Shown here: positions 50,095 through 54,784 of the stretch, one piece after another | Layout of the letters: each line of letters starts with the position of its first letter | Position numbering within the stretch: position 1 is the stretch's first letter | Assembly (NCBI GenBank): GCA_017856115.1 | Contig: JAFMFM010000005.1 | Coordinates: 1-54,784 of the forward strand | Direction of reading: 5' to 3' | DNA: 54,784 bases | DNA from: Actinomycetota bacterium | GTDB lineage: Bacteria > Actinomycetota > Acidimicrobiia > Acidimicrobiales > Ilumatobacteraceae | Position numbers and translations under genes: made by a program | The notes under the pieces: generated by a model | The model's input: the letters and a program-made list of their open reading frames with translations, nothing else | The model's database searches: none | Told to the model about the DNA's origin: nothing

Positions 50095-51687
50095 GTGCCT
50101 ACGCCATCCGAAACCAACAAGCGAACCCAGCCAACTCCACCGATTGCATTCGGTGGTGGCGTCATCCGATCGCGGTGGAAGGTCGCCGCACCATCCGATG
50201 AAGAAGGCGTGGGCCTCGGATCCGATGCCGGCGTCATCGCATTGCTACGCGATCTGGCAGCAGTGTGCCCCACCAGTACCGAACATCTGACGCTCGCCGA
50301 GCACGCCCGTGACTGGTGGCCTCTGGCCATGCGCTGGGCGCTGCAATCGCAGGTACCGCAGCTACCGGTGGTGGTTGCATCGCCACGAAACACCGAGGAG
50401 GTCCAACGGGTCGTTCGAATCTGCGCGGCGCACGATGTGCCACTTACGGTTACGGCGGGCCGTAGCGGCGTGAGTGGAGCATCGATTCCGCTCTTCGGAG
50501 GCGTGGTGCTCGACATCAACGACTTGCACGGTGTGGTATCGGTCGACCATCAGTCTGGAGTCGTCGAAGTGATGGCCGGAACCTTCGGCCCGGATCTGGA
50601 GGCCGAGGTCGCGCGTCACTCCCTCACCGTCGGTCACTTCCCGCAGTCATTCGATATCTCCACGGTTGGTGGTTGGGTGGCGTGTCTGGGTGCCGGACAA
50701 TTCTCCACTCGCTACGGAAAGATCGACGAAATGGTGGTTGGCCTCGAGGTCGTGCTCGCCGACGGAACCATCATTCGCACGGGTGGCGCCCCGGCCGCTG
50801 CGCATGGCCCCGACTTGTCATCGTTGTTCATCGGTAGCGAGGGAACACTCGGCATCATCACGCGGGTGTGGCTCCGCGCCCACGACCTGGCGCCCACCCG
50901 ACGCAAAGCCGCCTACTTCTTCCCCACGTTCTCGGCTGGCGTCCGTGCGATGCGCGAGGCAATCCGCGCCGATGCAACACCGGCGGTGCTGCGTCTGTAC
51001 GACGCTGTCGAAAGCCAGCGCAGTCACGGGGGTGACGGCAGGAACAGCACCCTCATCGTGCTGGATGACGGAGATCGGGAGATCGTCGATGCCACGCTTG
51101 CGGTGGTCGAACGTTGCGCTCGGACTCACGGTGCAGTCGATGCACCCCAGGAACGCGTCGACCACTGGCTCGCCCATCGCAACGACACGAGCGGCCTCCA
51201 GGCCCTGACGCACAAGGGCTTCGTCATCGACACCATGGAGGTTGCCGCACCGTGGTCGAAGATGGACCAGGTCTATGGCGAGGTATGCGCAGCGGTTTCG
51301 GCCGTGGGGGGTGCCAGAAGCGTGAGTGCACACGTGTCGCACAGTTACTTGGACGGAGCGTGCATCTACTTCACGTTCGTCGGTCAGATTTCATCCCGCG
51401 ACATCAACGACGAAACGACAACGGAACACCAGGATCTTTATCTTGCACTCTGGGACGCTGCGCAACGAGCGGCGTTGCACGCGGGTGGCAATCTTGCACA
51501 CCACCACGGGGTGGGGCTGAACCGCGGGCGCTTCATGCGGGAGGCACTGGGTGACGCGTTCGACGTGCTCGTCCGGATGAAACAGGCACTCGACCCGAAC
51601 GATCTCCTCAACCCAGGCAAGTTGGGACTCCCAACCGCGCGAGGCGAAATGGCATTTCCTCCGTCACCGAACGGCATGGCGAGGTGA
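50095..51687 (+). CDS. FAD-binding oxidase, alkyl-DHAP synthase (AGPS)-like
   Basis: A 530-residue flavoprotein of the vanillyl-alcohol-oxidase/PCMH superfamily. The FAD domain includes TVTAGRSGVSGASIPLFGGVVLDI (core TAGRSGVSGAS) and SFDISTVGGWVACLGAGQFSTRYGK; the C-terminal part has AHVSHSYLDGACIYFTF, NLAHHHGVGLNRGRFM and LDPNDLLNPGKLG. HHHGVG is characteristic of AGPS, which swaps an acyl for an alkyl chain on DHAP. GTG start 12 bases after glpD. True ether-lipid synthesis is unproven; a DHAP- or glycerol-phosphate-linked oxidase is the safer call. Confidence 0.85.
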   Translation: MPTPSETNKRTQPTPPIAFGGGVIRSRWKVAAPSDEEGVGLGSDAGVIALLRDLAAVCPTSTEHLTLAEHARDWWPLAMRWALQSQVPQLPVVVASPRNTEEVQRVVRICAAHDVPLTVTAGRSGVSGASIPLFGGVVLDINDLHGVVSVDHQSGVVEVMAGTFGPDLEAEVARHSLTVGHFPQSFDISTVGGWVACLGAGQFSTRYGKIDEMVVGLEVVLADGTIIRTGGAPAAAHGPDLSSLFIGSEGTLGIITRVWLRAHDLAPTRRKAAYFFPTFSAGVRAMREAIRADATPAVLRLYDAVESQRSHGGDGRNSTLIVLDDGDREIVDATLAVVERCARTHGAVDAPQERVDHWLAHRNDTSGLQALTHKGFVIDTMEVAAPWSKMDQVYGEVCAAVSAVGGARSVSAHVSHSYLDGACIYFTFVGQISSRDINDETTTEHQDLYLALWDAAQRAALHAGGNLAHHHGVGLNRGRFMREALGDAFDVLVRMKQALDPNDLLNPGKLGLPTARGEMAFPPSPNGMAR

Positions 51688-51694
51688 CGCTGCT

Positions 51695-53188
51695 TTGAGC
51701 GTTCTCGTCATCGACGTGGGCACCACCGGTGTTCGTGCGGCCGTGGTACGCAGTGACGCCAGCATCGAGGGATTCACCTACGAGCCACTCCCTCCAGCCA
51801 GCCCGTTTGCAGGCCTGGTCGAGTTCGATGGCTCCGCCATGCGCGAGGCTGTCCTCAGGGTGGCGCACGCCGCGATTGCAACTGCGGGCCACGTGCGTGC
51901 CGTCGGTATCACGGCACAGCGCGCGAGCACCATCGTGTGGGACGCACGCACCGGAGATCCGCTGGCACCCGGCTTGAGCTGGCAAGACCTGCGAACCGTC
52001 GGTGACTGCATCCGACTACGCAACGAGAAGGGCTTGGTGTTTGCCCCGAACCAAACCGCCACCAAACTCACGTGGCTGATGGCAAACGTGGAAGCGGTCC
52101 GATCACCCCACGCGCGCGCGGGCACGGTCGACACTTGGGTTGCAGCAGTGCTCAGCAACTTCTCGACACACGTGACGGACTCGTCCAACGCCGCCGTAAC
52201 CGGCCTGGCCGATCACGCATCGCTCGCCTCGCACCGCTGGTCGAAGAGCGTGCTCGAGACGCTCGACATCAATCCGGATTTGCTGCCTCGCATATCACCC
52301 ACGATGAGTCACACAGGCGACGCGGCTGCGTTGCCTGGGGCTCCACCGATCATGGCGATGGTGGGTGACCAACAGTCGTCCCTCATAGGGCAGGGTGGCA
52401 TCACGGCTGGCGCGGCGAAGGCAACGTTTGGAACCGGCGGCATGTTGGACGTCTACGCGGGAATCGCACCGCCGACTCATCTGGCGCGCACCCCCAACGG
52501 CACGTTTCCCATCGTGGTGTATTCACAGGGCGACACGTTGCACTGGGGTTCGGAAGCGATCATGCTCACCGCGGGCAGCAACGTGGAGTGGTTGGTGAAC
52601 GACCTCGGCCTCATTCCCGATGCGCAATCGAGTGATTCTCTCGCGGCGTCGGTGTCGTCGAGTGACGGTGTCGTGTACGTGCCGGCTCTCATCGGCATGG
52701 GCACTCCGCACTGGGACTACGGAGCACGTGGCACGCTGCTTGGTCTCACTCGTGGCACCACCAAGGCTCACGTCGTGCGTGCAGTGCTGGAAGGCGTTGC
52801 ACATCGCGGGGTGGACTTGCTCGAGGCGACCGAGTCCGACACCGGACTACACGTTGAACGATTGCGAGTCGATGGCGGCATGAGTCGAAACTCCGTCTTC
52901 ACCCAAGCCCTTGCCGATGCCGCGGGTCGCCCGGTGGACGTTTGTCGAGACACCGAAGCCACCACGCTCGGAGCTGCATTTCTCGCGGGTGTTTCCGCTG
53001 GCGTGTGGGAAAACCTCGAGCAGGCAACCTCCCTGGTTCGCCCCCTTCGCACCGTGGAGCCGACGGCGACTGGCACACGATCCAAACGCGATGCGCACGC
53101 CCCACACTCATCCACTCGGGCACAATGGCACGAAGCGGTTGGTCGTGCGCGGTCCTGGATACCGGAACTCTCGGTCCTGGATTTTTAG
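51695..53188 (+). CDS. FGGY family carbohydrate kinase, glycerol kinase-like
   Basis: A 497-residue kinase with the phosphate loop VLVIDVGTTGVRAAVV, GITAQRASTIVWDARTG, MVGDQQSSLIGQGG and the C-terminal GMGTPHWDYGARGTLLGLTRG and RVDGGMSRNSVFTQALAD blocks. It lacks the GlpK hallmark WQDRRT (LSWQDLRTVGD here), so the substrate may be glycerol or another polyol; the position after GlpD and the AGPS-like gene favours a glycerol-type substrate. TTG start with GAGGTGA upstream, 7 bases after the previous stop. Confidence 0.85.
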   Translation: MSVLVIDVGTTGVRAAVVRSDASIEGFTYEPLPPASPFAGLVEFDGSAMREAVLRVAHAAIATAGHVRAVGITAQRASTIVWDARTGDPLAPGLSWQDLRTVGDCIRLRNEKGLVFAPNQTATKLTWLMANVEAVRSPHARAGTVDTWVAAVLSNFSTHVTDSSNAAVTGLADHASLASHRWSKSVLETLDINPDLLPRISPTMSHTGDAAALPGAPPIMAMVGDQQSSLIGQGGITAGAAKATFGTGGMLDVYAGIAPPTHLARTPNGTFPIVVYSQGDTLHWGSEAIMLTAGSNVEWLVNDLGLIPDAQSSDSLAASVSSSDGVVYVPALIGMGTPHWDYGARGTLLGLTRGTTKAHVVRAVLEGVAHRGVDLLEATESDTGLHVERLRVDGGMSRNSVFTQALADAAGRPVDVCRDTEATTLGAAFLAGVSAGVWENLEQATSLVRPLRTVEPTATGTRSKRDAHAPHSSTRAQWHEAVGRARSWIPELSVLDF

Positions 53189-53192
53189 CGAC

Positions 53193-53198
53193 TATTCT
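53193..53198 (+). promoter_or_regulatory. Putative -10 element before the ferritin-like pair
   Basis: TATTCT lies 26 bases before the ATG at 53225 and 4 bases after the kinase stop; no convincing -35 or ribosome site is seen. Confidence 0.3.
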
Positions 53199-53224
53199 TT
53201 TCACGGCTCAGGCCAGCCACCCCT

Positions 53225-53722
53225 ATGACTCTCCCTGCATCCGTCACACCCCCCACCAAGGCGGACCGCGAGCTGCTGGCGTTCGCCAACTCGGCAGAAT
53301 TCGCCGCGCGCGATCTTTACGCCGTCGCCGCATCGCTGGCCCTGTTCAACGACGACGAACGAGCCATGTTGGTGGGTTTCCACGATCACCACCGAGCGGC
53401 GGGCCAGTCACTGGCCGGAATCGTTGGAGCCCTCGCCACCAACGTTCGTTCCGATGCGGTGTACAACGCATTCCGTGGTCGACTCCAGGGCACCGACAAA
53501 AACGCGGTACTCGACGCGCTTCGCGAGTTGGAGAACACGCTCGCCAGCACCCATCTTTCGCTGGTGGGTGCACTCGAGGGGAGCGAAGGTGCCGCGCTCG
53601 TGGCGTCCATCCTCAACATCGAAGCGCGACAGTCGGTTGCACTCGCCATCTTGACTGGTCGAGTACTCGATGATGCACTCACCAACTCTGCGGTGGCCTT
53701 GAGTCCAGTGGTTGGGTCATGA
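53225..53722 (+). CDS. Ferritin-like domain protein without signal peptide
   Basis: A 165-residue mostly helical protein whose four-helix pattern includes FANSAEFAARDLYAVAA, LVGFHDHHRAAGQSLAG, LENTLASTHLSLVGALEG and ASILNIEARQSVALAIL. The Glu and His spacing suggests a ferritin-like bundle, though the full diiron set is not certain. No signal peptide is seen. Its stop overlaps the ATG of the next ferritin-like gene (ATGA), so the two are made as a pair. Confidence 0.75.
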   Translation: MTLPASVTPPTKADRELLAFANSAEFAARDLYAVAASLALFNDDERAMLVGFHDHHRAAGQSLAGIVGALATNVRSDAVYNAFRGRLQGTDKNAVLDALRELENTLASTHLSLVGALEGSEGAALVASILNIEARQSVALAILTGRVLDDALTNSAVALSPVVGS

Positions 53723-54522
53723 ATCGCTTCTCGCGACGCGACGTGTTGCGCCTCGGTGGAGTGAGCGCCGCCGGCATCCTGCTCGCCGCATGCGGCAAAC
53801 AAGCCGGAGTTGAAGAAAGCAAGAACGTGAAGTCCATCGGTGTGATGCCAGAGACCGAGGGACTCGCCAACGTGGAAGTTACCGACATCGTCCTGCTGCG
53901 CACCGCCGCGTCGCTCGAGTACAACGCGATAGACACCTACGATGCGGCTCTCGGCTTGGGTGTGTTTGCCGGCGCGTTCGCGGCGGCGGGTGACATTGCC
54001 AAGCGACTCCGCGACGACCACGCCGGCCACGCAAACGCAATCAATGGCTTGATCACCGAATTGGGCGGAACCCCATTCACGTGTGGCAACCCACGATTGA
54101 ACGAGATCTACATCGCCCCGGCGCTGGCATTGATCACGGACGCGGACAACGAGAATCCCGCGCTCGATGTGGTGGTGCTGGCTCATGCGCTGGAGAATCT
54201 TGCCGCCCAGACGTACCAGGGTGTCGTGACCTTGCTTTCCGATAGGGACCTGCGCCGCGCCGCCATGGGCATCGGCCAGGACGAGGCTCGTCATGCCGCC
54301 GTACTGGCTCAAGCGCTGAATCCGGGAATTGCCGGAGTGCTCCCCAGCGTCGACGCCGATACTGGCAAACCGAACGTCGCTGCAGTCCCAAGCGCCTTCG
54401 GACCCTTGACTCCAATCTCCGTCACGGTTGGCCCAGTGAACGCCGATGGCACTCGCAACTCGCTAATTCTCGAGACGCCGAGCCTCAATTCGCTCGCCTA
54501 CGACGACGTGGCCTGCACGTAG
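53719..54522 (+). CDS. Tat-exported ferritin-like lipoprotein
   Basis: A 267-residue protein with a twin-arginine signal (FSRRDVLRLGG) ending in the lipobox LLAACG, so it is probably exported folded and lipid-anchored. The mature part has a ferritin-like bundle: TAASLEYNAIDTYDAAL, RDDHAGHANAINGLI, VLAHALENLAAQTYQGV and GQDEARHAAVLAQAL carry the E, H and ExxH ligands of a diiron site. The C-terminal ~70 residues are Pro/Thr/Val-rich. The last residues DVACT and stop are tandemly duplicated 45 bases on. Confidence 0.85.
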   Translation: MNRFSRRDVLRLGGVSAAGILLAACGKQAGVEESKNVKSIGVMPETEGLANVEVTDIVLLRTAASLEYNAIDTYDAALGLGVFAGAFAAAGDIAKRLRDDHAGHANAINGLITELGGTPFTCGNPRLNEIYIAPALALITDADNENPALDVVVLAHALENLAAQTYQGVVTLLSDRDLRRAAMGIGQDEARHAAVLAQALNPGIAGVLPSVDADTGKPNVAAVPSAFGPLTPISVTVGPVNADGTRNSLILETPSLNSLAYDDVACT

Positions 54523-54589
54523 CAGCGCATCCCAGCCCGGCCCCGATCTGACGTGGCCTGCGGTTAGCAGCGCATACCAGCCCGGCCCC
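54505..54589 (+). repeat. 45-bp tandem repeat across the ferritin-like gene stop codon
   Basis: Two 40-base blocks (54505-54544 and 54550-54589) start GACGTGGCCTGC and end CCAGCCCGGCCCC, with four mismatches. The first holds the last codons DVACT and TAG; the second reads DVACG and TAG in the same frame. Confidence 0.85.
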
Positions 54590-54619
54590 AAGGAATCGCC
54601 GCCGGTCTCTCGACGGTAC

Positions 54620-54648
54620 TTGACAGATTCTGAATTGCAGGAAATACT
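54620..54648 (+). promoter_or_regulatory. Sigma-70-type promoter for the last gene
   Basis: TTGACA (54620-54625) and AATACT (54643-54648) are separated by exactly 17 bases. A start near 54655 would give a leader of about 45 bases. This is the best consensus promoter in the window beside that of mraZ. Confidence 0.65.
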
Positions 54649-54659
54649 GCCGAAGTTGC

Positions 54660-54685
54660 TCACACGCGCACACAGCATCGTGTGA
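54660..54685 (+). promoter_or_regulatory. Inverted repeat just downstream of the promoter
   Basis: TCACACG and CGTGTGA are perfect 7-base inverted repeats with a 12-base spacer, at about +5 to +30 of the predicted transcript. It could be a repressor operator or a leader hairpin. Confidence 0.5.
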
Positions 54686-54699
54686 ACAGTCTCACCAAC

Positions 54700-54784
54700 A
54701 TGCCGATTCAACATCCCATCACGCTCGAAACCCTGGCCGTTCAGAACGGCGAGATTCGCCTCGATTTGGCGAACGAAGCCAAGG
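54700..54784 (+). CDS. N-terminal fragment of an unidentified protein (runs off the window)
   Basis: An ATG at 54700 opens a frame to the window end, beginning MPIQHPITLETLAVQNGEIR and continuing LDLANEAK. A good promoter and an inverted repeat lie upstream, which supports a real gene. The 28 residues are too few to assign a family; no clear ribosome site is seen. Confidence 0.5.
   Translation, partial: MPIQHPITLETLAVQNGEIRLDLANEAK

Noticed and set aside
54463-54714. Minus-strand frame with repeated GPGWxALLxAGHV peptides
   Set aside because: The peptide repeat is produced by the 45-bp tandem DNA repeat; there is no start signal and it is antisense to the ferritin-like gene end.
1-54784. 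tRNA, rRNA, riboswitch or integrase features
   Set aside because: I looked for clover-leaf tails, long conserved rRNA blocks and recombinase motifs by eye and found none; a covariance-model search could still find small RNAs.

Overview
The window is one continuous stretch of high-GC chromosome from an actinobacterium. It carries the division and cell-wall (dcw) cluster without ftsA but with sepF, a DUF3040 protein, a eukaryote-type IleS with an HYGH motif, MtrAB-like two-component genes, and many GTG or TTG starts. My best guess is the class Acidimicrobiia, but this is inference from gene content. I saw no tRNA, rRNA, CRISPR array, transposase or phage gene, and no gene-free stretch longer than 300 bases.

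Region 1 (1-21450, minus strand) is the dcw cluster. In transcription order it runs mraZ, rsmH, ftsL-like, ftsI, murE, mraY, murD, ftsW, murG, murC, a murB-ftsQ fusion, ftsZ, yggS, sepF, yggT, ileS, a DksA-like gene and lspA. Most junctions overlap by 4 bases or lie within about 50 bases. Oddities are the murB-ftsQ fusion, no murF between murE and mraY, no divIVA after yggT, and a DksA-like protein with no zinc cysteines and a long Lys/Arg/Ala tail. A 32-bp RNA hairpin buries the rsmH ribosome site, and four TGG boxes at 10-bp spacing lie in and beside the mraZ promoter.

Region 2 (21575-33300) holds an ABC exporter, an HNH-LplA pair, an acyl-CoA dehydrogenase, a ROK kinase, DUF3040, DNA polymerase IV, an IMPase-family phosphatase, a response regulator and histidine kinase, and a glycerol kinase.

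Region 3 (33300-44340) holds two small coiled-coil membrane proteins, an AlaC-like aminotransferase, a ROK glucokinase, a SRPBCC protein, a PimB-like glycosyltransferase, QueG, a trypsin-like protease, small Cys-rich proteins, a dual-specificity phosphatase, thrB, trpD and an ABC-F ATPase.

Region 4 (44340-54784) holds a fasciclin lipoprotein with a clear terminator, a peroxide/iron module (Fur-family regulator, rubrerythrin, Fe-S oxidoreductase, DUF3501), a glycerol-phosphate module (GlpD, AGPS-like flavoprotein, FGGY kinase), a pair of ferritin-like proteins, and the start of a further gene.

Two patterns recur that gene calling does not explain. At four genes (mraZ, the histidine kinase, a Cys-rich protein and a Tat ferritin-like protein) the DNA spanning the stop codon is tandemly duplicated, so the stop codon appears twice. 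At 13 promoter-proximal genes a TANNNT -10 element ends 6-8 bases before the start codon, implying leaderless mRNAs. In two of these, and also before ftsZ, the TAG stop of the upstream gene supplies the first three bases of the -10 element.
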